A stretch of 64,000 bases of DNA, from the NCBI RefSeq assembly GCF_051020955.1, contig NW_027476285.1, forward strand, positions 62,001-126,000, in the 5' to 3' direction. The DNA is from Megalopta genalis. Lineage: Eukaryota > Arthropoda > Insecta > Hymenoptera > Halictidae. Of the stretch, positions 50,291-63,308 are shown one piece after another. Position 1 is the stretch's first letter. Every line of letters begins with the position of its first letter. The position numbers and the translations under genes were made by a program. A model generated the notes under the pieces. It did no database searches and had not been told where the DNA came from. It saw nothing but the letters and a program-made list of their open reading frames with translations.

Positions 50291-51987
50291 CGCTTGGCTA
50301 TGAGGATAAGCCTTCTACTTCGCATTAATTTGAAGGTAAATCATGTGTTTCGCTTGGATTTGAAGCTAACTCGTTTGTTTCGCCTGCATTTGAACCTATA
50401 ACATTTATATCGCAAGTATGTGAAGCTAAATCATTTGTTTCGCATGGATTTGTAGCTATGCCTACTACTTCGCATTGATTTGAAACTAAATCATGTGTTT
50501 CGCTTGGATTTGAAGCTAACTCGTTTGTATCGCCTGCATTTGAAGCTATATCAATTATATCGCAATTATGTGAAGCTAAATCATTTGTTTCGCATGGATT
50601 TGAAGCTAATCATTCTACTTCGCATTGATTTGAAACTAAATCGTGTGTTTCGCTTGGATTTGAAGCTAACCCGTTTGTTTCGCCTGTATTTGATGCTATA
50701 TCAATTATATCGCAAGTATTTGAAGCTAAATCATTTGTGTCGCATGGATTTAAAGCTAAGCCTTCTACTTCGCATTGATTTGAAACTAAATCATGTGTTT
50801 CGCTTGGATTTGAAGCTAACTCGATTGTTTGGCCTGCATTTGAAGCTTTATCAATCATATCGCAAGTATTTGAAGGTAAATCATTTGTGTCGCATGGCTT
50901 TGAGGATAAGCCTTCTACTTCACATGGTTTTGAAACTGAACCATGTGTTTCGCTTGGATTTGAAGCTAACTCGTTTGTTTGGCCTGCATTTGAAGCTTTA
51001 TCAATTATATCGCAAGTATTTGAAGGTAAATCATTTGTGTCGCATGGCTTTGAAGATAAGCCTTCTACAACGCATTGATTTGTAGCTAATTCATTTGTTT
51101 CGCTTGGATTTGAACCTAAACCATGTGTTTTGCATGAATTTGAATCTAAATCATGAGTTGCCATGAATTTCAATCTATCGCATTTGTTTCGCCAGCATTT
51201 GAAGCTATTTCATTTATATCTCAAGTATTTGAAGGTAACTCATATATTTCGCATGGATTTGAAGCTAACTCGTTTGTTTTGCATGGATTTGAAGATATCT
51301 CATTTGTTTCGACTTTATTTGAATATGTACCATTTATTTCGCAAGCATTTGAAGCTAATTCATTTGTGTAGCATGGATTTGATGCTAAGCCTTCTGCTTC
51401 GCATTGATTTGAAGCTAAAACATGTGTCACGCATGGATTTGAAGCAGAATCATGTGTTTCGCATGGATTTGAAGCTAAGCCTTCTACGTCGCATTGATTT
51501 GTAGCTAAATTATGTGTGTGGCATGGATTAGAAGCTAACTCGTTTATTTCGCCCGCATTTGAAGATTTATCAATTATATCGCAAGTATTTGAAGCTAAAT
51601 CATTTTTGTCGCATGGCTTTGAGGATAAGCCTTCTACTTCGCATTAATTTGAAGGTAAATCATTTGTGTCGCATGGATTTGAAGCTAACTCGTTTGTTTC
51701 GCCTGCATTGAAGCTATATCACTTCTATCGCAAGTATTTGAAGCTAAATCATTTTTGTCGCATGGATTTGAAGCTAAGCCTTCTACTTCGCATTGATTTG
51801 AAACTAAATCATGCGTTTCGCATGGATTTGAAGCTAACTCGTTTGTTTCGCATGCAGGTGAATGTAAATCATATATACCACGAGTATTTGAAGCAAAACC
51901 ATTTGGTTCGCTTTGATTTGATGCTAAGCCTTCAACTTCGCATTGATTTGTAGCTAAATCATTTGTATCCCTTGGATTTGAAGCCAA
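50291..51987. repeat. Block S, copy 2
   Basis: Copy of 35128-36974 lacking five monomers in the right part, so the shift falls from 15163 to 15013. The deleted stretch includes the compensating indel pair. It runs directly into the second copy of the 7-kb block. Confidence 0.86.
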
Positions 51988-54900
51988 CTCGATTGTTTCG
52001 CATGCAGTTGGAGCTAAATCATGTTTATCACAAGTATCTGAAGCTAAACCACTTGTTTCGCAAGAATATTAATCTAAACCATGTGTTTCGCATTGATTTG
52101 AAGCTAAATCATGTCTTCCGCTTGGATTTGAAGCTAACTCGTTTGTTTCGCCTGCATTTGAAGCTTTATCAATTATATCGCTAGTATTTGAAGCTAAATC
52201 ATTTGTGTCGCATTGATTTGAAGCTAAGCCTTCTACTTCCCATTGATTTAAAGATAAATCGTTTGTTTAGCATGGATTTGAAGCTTACTCGTTTGTTTCG
52301 CACGCAGTTGTAGGTAAATCATGTATACCACAAGTATTTGATGCTAAACCATTTGTGTCGCATTGATTTGAAGCTACGCCTTCTACTTAGCATTTATTTG
52401 AAGCTAAATCATGTGTTTCGCTTGGTTTTAAAACTAACTCGTTTGTTTCGCACGCGGTTGAAGCTAAATCATGTTTATCACAAGTATATGAAGCTAAACC
52501 ATTTGTTTCGCAAGAATATGAAACTAAACCATGTGTTTCGCTCGGATTTGAAGCTAAATCATGTGTTTCGCATGGATTTGAAACTAACTCGTATGTTCCG
52601 CCTGCATTTGAAGCTAAATCATGTTTATCATAAGTATTTGAATCTAAACCATTTGTTTCGCAAGAATATGAAGCTAAACCATGTGTTTCGCATGAATTTG
52701 AAGCTGTTTCATGTGTTTCGCACAGATTTGAAGCTAACTCGTTTGTTTTGCATGGATTTGAAGATATCTCGTTTTTTTCGACTTTATTTGATTATGTACC
52801 ATTTATTTCGCAAGCATTTGAAGCTAATTCATTTGTGTCGCATGGATTTGATGCTAAGCCTTCTGCTTCGCATTGATTTGAAGCTAACACATGTGTCACG
52901 CATGGATTTGAAGCTGAATCATGTGTTTCGCATGGATTTGAAGCTAAGCCTTCTACGTCGCATTGATTTGTAGCTAAATTATGTGTGTCGCATGGATTTG
53001 AAGCTAACTCGTTTATTTCGCCTGCATTTGAAGCTATATCATTTATATCGAAAGTATATGAAGCTAAACCATTTGTTTCGCAAGAATATGAAGCTAAACC
53101 ATGTGTTTTGCTTGGATTTGAAGCTAACTCGATTGTTACGCCTGCATTTGAATCTATATAAATTATATCGCAACTATTTGAAGCTGAATCATTTGTGTCA
53201 TATGGCTTTGAGGATAAGCCTTCTACTTCGCATTAATTTGAAGGTAAATCATGTGTTTCGCTTGGATTTCAGCTAACTCGTTTGTTTCGCCTGCATTTCA
53301 AGCTATATCATTTATATCGCAAGTATGTGAAGCTAAATCATTTGTTTCGCATGGATTTGGAGCTATGCCGACTACTTCGCTTTGATTTGAAACTAAATCA
53401 TGCGTTTCGCTTGGATTTGAAGTTAACTCGTTTGTTTCGCCTGCATTAGAGGCTAAATCATGTTTATCACAAGTATCTGAATCTCAACCATTTGATTCGC
53501 AAGAATATGAACTACACCATGTGTTTCGCATGAATTTGAAGCTAAATCATGTGTTTCGCAAAAATTTGAAGCTAACTCGTTTGTTTCGCCTGCATTTGAA
53601 GCTATATCAATTATATCGCAAGTATTTGAAGCTAAATCATTTGTGTCGCATGGCTTTGAAGCTAACTCGTATGTTTCGCCTGCATTGAAGCTATATCACT
53701 TCTATCGCAAGTATTTGAAGCTAAATAATTTGTGTCGCATTGATTTGAAGCTAAGCCTTCTACTTCGCATTGATTTGAAACTAAATCATCTGTTTCGCTT
53801 GGATTTGAAGCTAACTCGTTTGTTTCGCCTGCATTTGAAGCTTTATCAATTATATCGCAAGTATATGAAGCTAAATCATTTGTGTCGCATGTATTTTCAG
53901 CTAAGCCTTCTACTTCGCCTTGATTTGAAGCTAAATCATTTGTTTCCCTTGGATTTGAAGCTAACTCGTTTGTTTCGCATGCAGTTGAATCTAAATCATG
54001 TATATCACAAGTATTTCAATCTAAACCATTTGTTCCGTATGGATTTGAAGCTAGCTCGTTTGTTTCGCATGCATTTCAAACTGTTTCATTTATACCGAAA
54101 GTATTTGAAGGTAAAAGATTTGTTTCGCATGGATTTGAAGTTAAACCTTCTACTTCGCTTTGATTTGCAGCCAAATCATGTGTTTTGCATGAATTCGAAG
54201 CTAAACCTTCTACATCGCCTTGATTTGAAGCTAAATCATGTATTTTGCATGATTTGAAGCTAACTCGTTTGTTTCGCCTGCAATTTAAAGCTGTTTCATT
54301 CATACCGCAAGTATTTGAAGGTAAGTCATTTGTCTCGCACGGAATTGAATCTGAACCTTCTACTTCGCTTTGATTTGAAGGTAAATCATGTTTTTCGCAT
54401 GGATTTGAAGGAAATCGTTTATTTCGCCTGCATTTGAAGCTAAATCATGTTTATCACAAGTATCTGAATCTAAACCATTTGTTTCGCAAGAATATGAACT
54501 ACACCATATGTTTCGCATGAATTTGAAGCTAAATCATGTGTTTCGCACAGATTTGAAGCTAACTCGTTTGTTTCGCCCTTATTTGAAACTATATCATTTA
54601 TATCGCAAGTTTGTGAAGCTAAATCATTTGTTTCGCATGGATTTGAAGCTAACCCTTCTACTTCTCATTGATTTGAAACTAAATCGTGTGTTTCGCTTGA
54701 ATTTGAAACTAACTCGTTTGTTGGGCCTGCATTTGATGCTATATCAATTATATCGCAAGTATTTGAAGCTAAATCATTTGTGTCGAATAGCTTTAAAGCT
54801 AACTCGTCTGTTTCGCCTGCATTTGATGCCATATCAATTATATCGCAAGTATTTGAAGCAAAATCATTTGTGCCGCATAGCTTTGAAGCTAACTCGTTTG

Positions 54901-57900
54901 TTTCGCCTGCATTTGAAGCTATATCATGCATATCACAAGTATTTGAGACTAAATCATTTGATTCGCGTGGATTTGAAGCTAAGCTTTCTACTTCGCATTG
55001 ATTTGAAGCTAAATCATGTGTTTCGCTTGGATTTGCAGCTAAGCCTTCTACTTCGCATTCATTAAAATCTAAGTCATGGGTTTCGCATGGATATGAAGCT
55101 AAGCCTTCTACTTCGCATTGATTTGAAGCTAAATCATGTGTTTGGCGTGGATATGAAGCTAACTCGTTTATTTATCCTGCATTTGAAACTATATTATGTA
55201 TATCACAAGTATTTAAGACTAAATCATTTGATTCTCATGGATTTGAAGCTAAGCTTTCTACTTCGCATTCATTTGAAGCTAAATCATGTGTTTCGCTTGG
55301 ATTTGATGCTATCTCGTGTGTTTCTTATGCAGTTTAATTTAAATCATGTATATCGCAAGTATTTGAAGCTAAACCATTTGTTTCGCATTGATTTGAAGCT
55401 AAGCCTTCAACTTCGCATTGATTTGAAGCTAAATCATTTGTTTCCCTTGGATTTGAAGCTAACGCGATTGTTTCGCATGCAGTTGAAGCTAAATCATGTT
55501 CATCAGAACTATCTGAAGCTAAACCATTTGTTTCGCAAGAATATGAAGCTAAACCATGTGTGTCTCATGGATTTGAAGCTAAATCATGTTTTTCGCGTGG
55601 ATTTGAAGCCATCTCGTTTGCTTTGCCTGCACTTGAAGCTATATGATTTATATCGCAAGAATGTGAATCTAAATCATTTGCTTCGCATGGATTTGAAGCG
55701 AAGCCTTCTACTTCGCATTGATTTGAATCTAAATCATGTGTTTCGCTTGCATTTTAAGCTAACTCGTTCGTTTTTCCTTCATTTGAAGCTATATCATTTA
55801 ATCGCTAGTATGTGAAGCTAAATCATTTGTGTCGCATGTATTTGAAGCTACGCCTCCTACTTCGCATTGATTTGAATCTAAATCATGTGTTTCGCATACA
55901 TTTGAAGCTAACTCGTTTGTTTCGTATGCAGGTGAAGGTAAATCATGTATACCACAAGTATTTGAAGCTAAACCATTTGTTTCGCATTGATTTGAAGCTA
56001 CGCCTTCAACTTCGCATTGATTTGAAGCTAAATTATTTGGTTCCCTTGGATTTGAAGCTAACGCGATTGTTTCGCATGCAGTTGAAGCTATAACATTTAA
56101 TCGCAAGCATGTAAAGCTAAATCATTTGTTTCGCATGAATTTGAAGCTAAGCCTTCTACTTCGCATTGATTTGAAGCTAAATCATGTGTTTGGCTTGGAT
56201 TTGAAGCTAACTTGTTTGTTTCGCATGCAGTTGGATCCAAATCATGTATATCACAAGTATTTGAATCTAAACCATCTGATTCGCACGGATTTGAAGCAAA
56301 CTCGTTTGTTTCGCATGCAGTTGAAGCTAAATCATGTATATCACAAGTATTTGATGCTAAAACATTTGTTCCGCATGCATTTGAAGCTAAGCCTTCTACT
56401 TCGCATTGATTAGAAGCTAAATCATGTGTTTCGCATGGACTTGAAGCTAACTCGTTTGCTTCTCCTGCATTTGAAGCTGTATCACTTATATCGCATGAAT
56501 TGGAAGCTAAATCATTTGTTTCGCATGGATTTGAAGCCAAACCTTCTGCATCGCATTGATTTGAAACTGAATTAAGTTTTTCGCTTGGATTTGAAACTAA
56601 CTCACTGGTTTCGCATGCTGTTGAAGCTAAATCATGTATATCATAAGGATCTGAAGCTAAACAATTTGTTTCGCATGTATTTGAAGCTAAACCACGTGTT
56701 TCCCACGAATTTGAACCTAAATCATGTGTTTCGCAAGCACTTGAAGCTAAATCATATGTTTCGCTTGGATTTGAAGCAAACTTGCTTGCTCCGCATGTAG
56801 TTGAAGCTAAATCATGTATATCACAAATGTTTGTAGCTAAACCATTTGTTTCGCATGGATTTGAAGCCAAGCCTTCTACTTCATATTGATTTGAAGCTAA
56901 ATCATGTATTTCGCTTGGATTTGAAGCTAACTCGTTTTTTTCCGCCTGCATTTGAAGCTATATCATCTATAACGCAAGTATCTGAAACTAAACCATTTGT
57001 TTCGCAAGAATGTGAATATAATCCATGTGTTTCGCATGCAGTTGAAGATAAATCATGTATATCACAAGTATTTGAAGCTAAACCATTTGGTCTACATGTA
57101 TTTGAAGCTAAGCCTTCTACTTCGCATTGATTTGAAACTAAATCATGTGATCCCCTTGAATGTGAATCTAACTCGTTTGTTTCGTATGCAGATGAAGCTA
57201 AATCATGTTTATCACAATTATCTGAAACTAAACCATTTGTTTCACAAGAATATGAAGCTAAACCATTTGTTTCGCATGAATTTGATTCTAAATCATGAGT
57301 TTCCAATGGATTTGGTGCTAAATCATGTGTTTCGCATGGATTTGAAGCTAACTCGTTTGTTTTGCATGGATTTGACGATACCTCGTTTGTTTCGACTTTA
57401 TTTGAATCTGTACCATTTATTTCGCAAGCATTTGAAGCTAATTCATTTTTGTTGCATGGATATGATGCTGAGCCTTCTGCTTCGCATTGATTTAAAGCTA
57501 AAACATGTGTTACGCATGGATTTGAAGCTAAATCATGTGTTTCGCATGGATTTGAAGCCATGCCTTCTACTTCGCATTGATTTGTAGCTAAATTATGTGT
57601 TTTGCATGGATTTGAAGCTAAGCCGTTTGTTGCGCCTGCATTTGAAGCTATATCATTTATATCGCAAGTATTTGAAGCTAAATCATTTGTTTCGCATTGC
57701 TTTGAAGCTAAGCCTTCTACTTCGCATTGATTTGAAACTAAATCATGTGTTTCGCTTGGATTTGAAGTAAATCCTGGCTTTCGCATGGATTTGAAGCTAA
57801 GCCTTTTACTTCGCATTGATTTGTAGCTAAATTATGTGTTTCGCATGCATTCGAAGCTTAATCATGTGTTCTGAATTGATTTGAAGCTAAGTCGTTTGCG

Positions 57901-58400
57901 TCGCCTGCATTTGTAGCTATTTCATTGTTGTGGCAAGTATTTGAAGCTAAACCATTTGATTCGCATGGATTTGATGCTAAGTCTTCCACTTGGCACTGAT
58001 TTGAATCGAATTCATTTGTGTGGCATGGATTTGAAGATAAGCCTTCTACTTCGCATTGATGGTAGCTAAATCATGTGTTTTCCATGAATTTGAAGGTTAC
58101 TCGTTTGTTTCGCATGTTGTTGGAGCTAAATCATGTAAATCACAAGTATTTGAAACTAAACCATTTGTTTCGCATGGATTTGAAGCTAAACTTTCTGCAT
58201 CGCATTGATTTGAAACTGAATCAAGTTTTTCTCTTGGATTTGAAGAAAACGCACTGGTTTCGCATGTAGTTGAAGCTAAATCATGTATATCACAAATGTT
58301 TGTAGCTAAACCATTTGTTTCGCATGGATTTGAAGCCAAGCCTTCTACTTCGCATTGATTTGAAACTAAATCATGTATTTCGCTTGGATTTGAAGCTAAC
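51799..58400. repeat. 7-kb composite block, copy 2
   Basis: Same order of sub-blocks as 41160-48400. It has an extra 300 bp at about 55420-55720 and an extra 60 bp at about 54150-54210. It lacks 17 monomers near 52607, 5 near 53369 and 11 near 58170. Scattered substitutions distinguish it from copy 1, so it is older than the 2008-bp and 2338-bp pairs. Confidence 0.9.
56902..57816 (-). other. Longest minus-strand repeat ORF, copy 2; not supported as a gene
   Basis: Duplicate of 46563-47477 at a shift of 10339, with the same 304-codon length and only a few residue changes (for example Asp to Gly, Ala to Gly). Preservation of the open frame follows from recent duplication of the whole block, whose plus-strand frames are equally preserved, so it is not independent evidence of coding. 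Confidence 0.65.
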
Positions 58401-58460
58401 CCGTTTGTTTCGCCTGTATTTGATGCTATATCAATTATATCGCAAGTATTTGAAGCTAAA

Positions 58461-60017
58461 TCATTTGTTTCGCATGGATTTGAAGCTAATCATTCTACTT
58501 CGCATTGATTTGAAACTAAATCGTGTGTTTCGCTTGGATTTGAAGCTAACCCGTTTGTTTCGCCTGTATTTGATGCTATATCAATTATATCGCAAGTATT
58601 TGAAGCTAAATCATTTGTGTCGCATGGATTTAAAGCTAAGCCTTCTACTTCGCATTGATTTGAAACTAAATCATGTGTTTCGCTTGGATTTGAAGCTAAC
58701 TCGATTGTTTGGCCTGCATTTGAAGCTTTATCAATTATATCGCAAGTATTTGAAGGTAAATCATTTGTGTCGCATGGCTTTGAGGATAAGCCTTCTACTT
58801 CACATGGTTTTGAAACTGAACCATGTGTTTCGCTTGGATTTGAAGCTAACTCGTTTGTTTGGCCTGCATTTGAAGCTTTATCAATTATATCGCAAGTATT
58901 TGAAGGTAAATCATTTGTGTCGCATGGCTTTGAAGATAAGCCTTCTACAACGCATTGATTTGTAGCTAATTCATTTGTTTCGCTTGGATTTGAACCTAAA
59001 CCATGTGTTTTGCATGAATTTGAATCTAAATCATGAGTTGCCATGAATTTCAATCTATCGCATTTGTTTCGCCAGCATTTGAAGCTATTTCATTCATATC
59101 TCAAGTATTTGAAGGTAACTCATATATTTCGCATGGATTTGAAGCTAACTCGTTTGTTTTGCATGGATTTGAAGATATCTCGTTTGTTTCGACTTTATTT
59201 GTATATGTACCATTTATTTCGCAAGCATTTGAAGCTAATTCATTTGTGTAGCATGGATTTGATGCTAAGCCTTCTGCTTCGCATTGATTTGAAGCTAAAA
59301 CATGTGTCACGCATGGATTTGAAGCAGAATCATGTGTTTCGCATGGATTTGAAGCTAAGCCTTCTACGTCGCATTGATTTGTAGCTAAATTATGTGTGTC
59401 GCATGGATTAGAAGCTAACTCGTTTATTTCGCCCGCATTTGAAGATTTATCAATTATATCGCAAGTATTTGAAGCTAAATCATTTTTGTCGCATGGCTTT
59501 GAGGATAAGCCTTCTACTTCGCATTAATTTGAAGGTAAATCATTTGTGTCGCATGGATTTGAAGCTAACTCGTTTGTTTCGCCTGCATTGAAGCTATATA
59601 ACTTCTATCGCAAGTATTTGAAGCTAAATCATTTTTGTCGCATGGATTTGAAGCTAAGCCTTCTACTTCGCATTGATTTGAAACTAATTCATGTGCTTCG
59701 CTTGGATTTGAAGCTAACTCGTTTGTTTCGCCTGCATTTGAAGCTTTATCAATTATATCGCAAGTATTTGAAGCTAAATCATTTGTGCCGCATGGATTTG
59801 AGCTACGCCTTCTACTTCGCAATTGATTTGAAACTAAATCATGCGTTTCGCATGGATTTGAAGCTAACTCGTTTGTTTCGCATGCAGGTGAATGTAAATC
59901 ATATATACCACGAGTATTTGAAGCAAAACCATTTGGTTCGCTTTGATTTGATGCTAAGCCTTCAACTTCGCATTGATTTGTAGCTAAATCATTTGTATCC
60001 CTTGGATTTGAAGCCAA
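58461..60017. repeat. Block S, copy 3 (left end truncated)
   Basis: Matches 50581 onward at a shift of 7880 and still contains the five monomers missing from copy 2, so it did not derive from copy 2 in its present form. It joins directly to the third copy of the 7-kb block. Confidence 0.86.
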
Positions 60018-63000
60018 CTCGATTGTTTCGCATGCAGTTGGAGCTAAATCATGTTTATCACAAGTATCTGAAGCTAAACCACTTGTTTCGCAAGAATATT
60101 AATCTAAACCATGTGTTTCGCATTGATTTGAAGCTAAATCATGTCTTCCGCTTGGATTTGAAGCTAACTCGTTTGTTTCGCCTGCATTTGAAGCTTTATC
60201 AATTATATCGCTAGTATTTGAAGCTAAATCATTTGTGTCGCATTGATTTGAAGCTAAGCCTTCTACTTCCCATTGATTTAAAGATAAATCGTTTGTTTAG
60301 CATGGATTTGAAGCTTACTCGTTTGTTTCGCAAGCAGTTGTAGGTAAATCATGTATACCACAAGTATTTGATGCTAAACCATTTGTGTCGCATTGATTTG
60401 AAGCTACACCTTCTACTTAGCATTTATTTGAAGCTAAATCATGTGTTTCGCTTGGTTTTAAAACTAACTCGTTTGTTTCGCACGCGGTTGAAGCTAAATC
60501 ATGTTTATCACAAGTATATGAAGCTAAACCATTTGTTTCGCAAGAATATGAAACTAAACCATGTGTTTCGCTTGGATTTGAAGCTAAATCATGTGTTTCG
60601 CATGGATTTGAAACTAACTCGTATGTTCCGCCTGCATTTGAAGCTATATCACTTCTATCGCAAGTATTTGAAGCTAAATCATTTGTTTCGCATGGCTTTG
60701 AGGATAAGCCTTCTACTTCGCATTGATTTGAAACTAAACCATGTGTTTCGCTTGGATTTTAAGCTAACTCGTTTGTTTCGCCTGCATTTGAAGCTACACC
60801 ATTTATATCGAAAGTATATGAAGCTAAACCATTTGTTTCGCATGAATATGAAGCTAAACCATGTGTTTCGCTTGGATTTGAAGCTAACTCGTTTGTTTCG
60901 CCTGCATTTGAAGCTATATCAATTATATCACGAGTAATTGAAGTTGAATCATTTGTGTCGGTTGGCTTTGAGGATAAGTCTCCTACTTCGCATTAATTTG
61001 AAGGTAAATCATGTGTTTCGCTTGGTTTTAAATCTAATTCGTTTGTTTCGCATGCGGTTGAAGCTAATTCATGTTTATCACAAGTATATGAAGCTAAACC
61101 ATTTGTTTCGCAAGAATATGAAGTTAAACCATGTGTTTCGCTTGGATTTGAAGCTAAATCATAAGTTTCGGATCGATTTGAAACTAACTCTTATGTTTCG
61201 CCTGCATTTGAAGCTAAATCATGTTTATCATAAGTATTTGAATCTAAACCATTTGTTTCGCAAGAATATGAAGCTAAACCATGTGTTTCGCATGAATTTG
61301 AAGCTGTTTCATGTGTTTCGCACAGATTTGAAGCTAACTCGTTTGTTTTGCATGGATTTGAAGATATCTCGTTTTTTTCGACTTTATTTGAATATGTACC
61401 ATTTATTTCGCAAGCATTTGAAGCTAATTCATTTGTGTCGCATGGATTTGATGCTAAGCCTTCTGCTTCGCATTGATTTGAAGCTAACACATGTGTCACG
61501 CATGGATTTGAAGCTGAATCATGTGTTTCGCATGGATTTGAAGCTAAGCCTTCTACGTCGCATTGATTTGTAGCTAAATTATGTGTGTCGCATGGATTTG
61601 AAGCTAACTCGTTTATTTCGCCTGCATTTGAAGCTATATCATTTATATCGAAAGTATATGAAGCTAAACCATTTGTTTCGCAAGAATATGAAGCTAAACC
61701 ATGTGTTTTGCTTGGATTTGAAGCTAACTCGATTGTTACGCCTGCATTTGAATCTATATAAATTATATCGCAACTATTTGAAGCTGAATCATTTGTGTCA
61801 TATGGCTTTGAGGATAAGCCTTCTACTTCGCATTAATTTGAAGGTAAATCATGTGTTTCGCTTGGATTTCAGCTAACTCGTTTGTTTCGCCTGCATTTCA
61901 AGCTATATCATTTATATCGCAAGTATGTGAAGCTAAATCATTTGTTTCGCATGGATTTGGAGCTATGCCGACTACTTCGCTTTGATTTGAAACTAAATCA
62001 TGCGTTTCGCTTGGATTTGAAGTTAACTCGTTTGTTTCGCCTGCATTAGAGGCTAAATCATGTTTATCACAAGTATCTGAATCTCAACCATTTGATTCGC
62101 AAGAATATGAACTACACCATGTGTTTCGCATGAATTTGAAGCTAAATCATGTGTTTCGCAAAAATTTGAAGCTAACTCGTTTGTTTCGCCTGCATTTGAA
62201 GCTATATCAATTATATCGCAAGTATTTGAAGCTAAATCATTTGTGTCGCATGGCTTTGAAGCTAACTCGTATGTTTCGCCTGCATTGAAGCTATATCACT
62301 TCTATCGCAAGTATTTGAAGCTAAATAATTTGTGTCGCATGGATTTGAAGCTAAGCCTTCTACTTCGCATTGATTTGAAACTAAATCATCTGTTTCGCTT
62401 GGATTTGAAGCTAACTCGTTTGTTTCGCCTGCATTTGAAGCTTTATCAATTATATCGCAAGTATATGAAGCTAAATCATTTGTGTCGCATGTATTTTCAG
62501 CTAAGCCTTCTACTTCGCCTTGATTTGAAGCTAAATCATTTGTTTCCCTTGGATTTGAAGCTAACTCGTTTGTTTCGCATGCAGTTGAATCTAAATCATG
62601 TATATCACAAGTATTTCAATCTAAACCATTTGTTCCGTATGGATTTGAAGCTAGCTCGTTTGTTTCGCATGCATTTCAAACTGTTTCATTTATACCGATA
62701 GTATTTGAAGGTAAAAGATTTGTTTCGCATGGATTTGAAGTTAAACCTTCTACTTCGCTTTGATTTGCAGCCAAATCATGTGTTTTGCATGAATTTGAAG
62801 CTAAACCTTCTACATCGCCTTGATTTGAAGCTAAATCATGTATTTTGCATGATTTGAAGCTAACTCGTTTGTTTCGCCTGCAATTTAAAGCTGTTTCATT
62901 CATACCGCAAGTATTTGAAGGTAAGTCATTTGTCTCGCACGGAATTGAATCTGAACCTTCTACTTCGCTTTGATTTGAAGGTAAATCATGTTTTTCGCAT

Positions 63001-63308
63001 GGATTTGAAGGAAATCGTTTATTTCGCCTGCATTTGAAGCTAAATCATGTTTATCACAAGTATCTGAATCTAAACCATTTGTTTCGCAAGAATATGAACT
63101 ACACCATGTGTTTCGCATGAATTTGAAGCTAAATCATGTGTTTCGCACAGATTTGAAGCTAACTCGTTTGTTTCGCCCTTATTTGAAACTATATCATTTA
63201 TATCGCAAGTTTGTGAAGCTAAATCATTTGTTTCGCATGGATTTGAAGCTAACCCTTCTACTTCTCATTGATTTGAAACTAAATCGTGTGTTTCGCTTGA
63301 ATTTGAAA
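59993..63308. repeat. 7-kb composite block, copy 3 (partial)
   Basis: Matches 51963-54708 at shifts of 8030, then 8600. It retains the 510-bp stretch that copy 2 lacks (present in copy 1) and has 60 bp of its own at about 61140-61200. It keeps the 60-bp insert near 62760 shared with copy 2. The match ends at about 63308 in a join to sequence like 56930. Confidence 0.88.
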
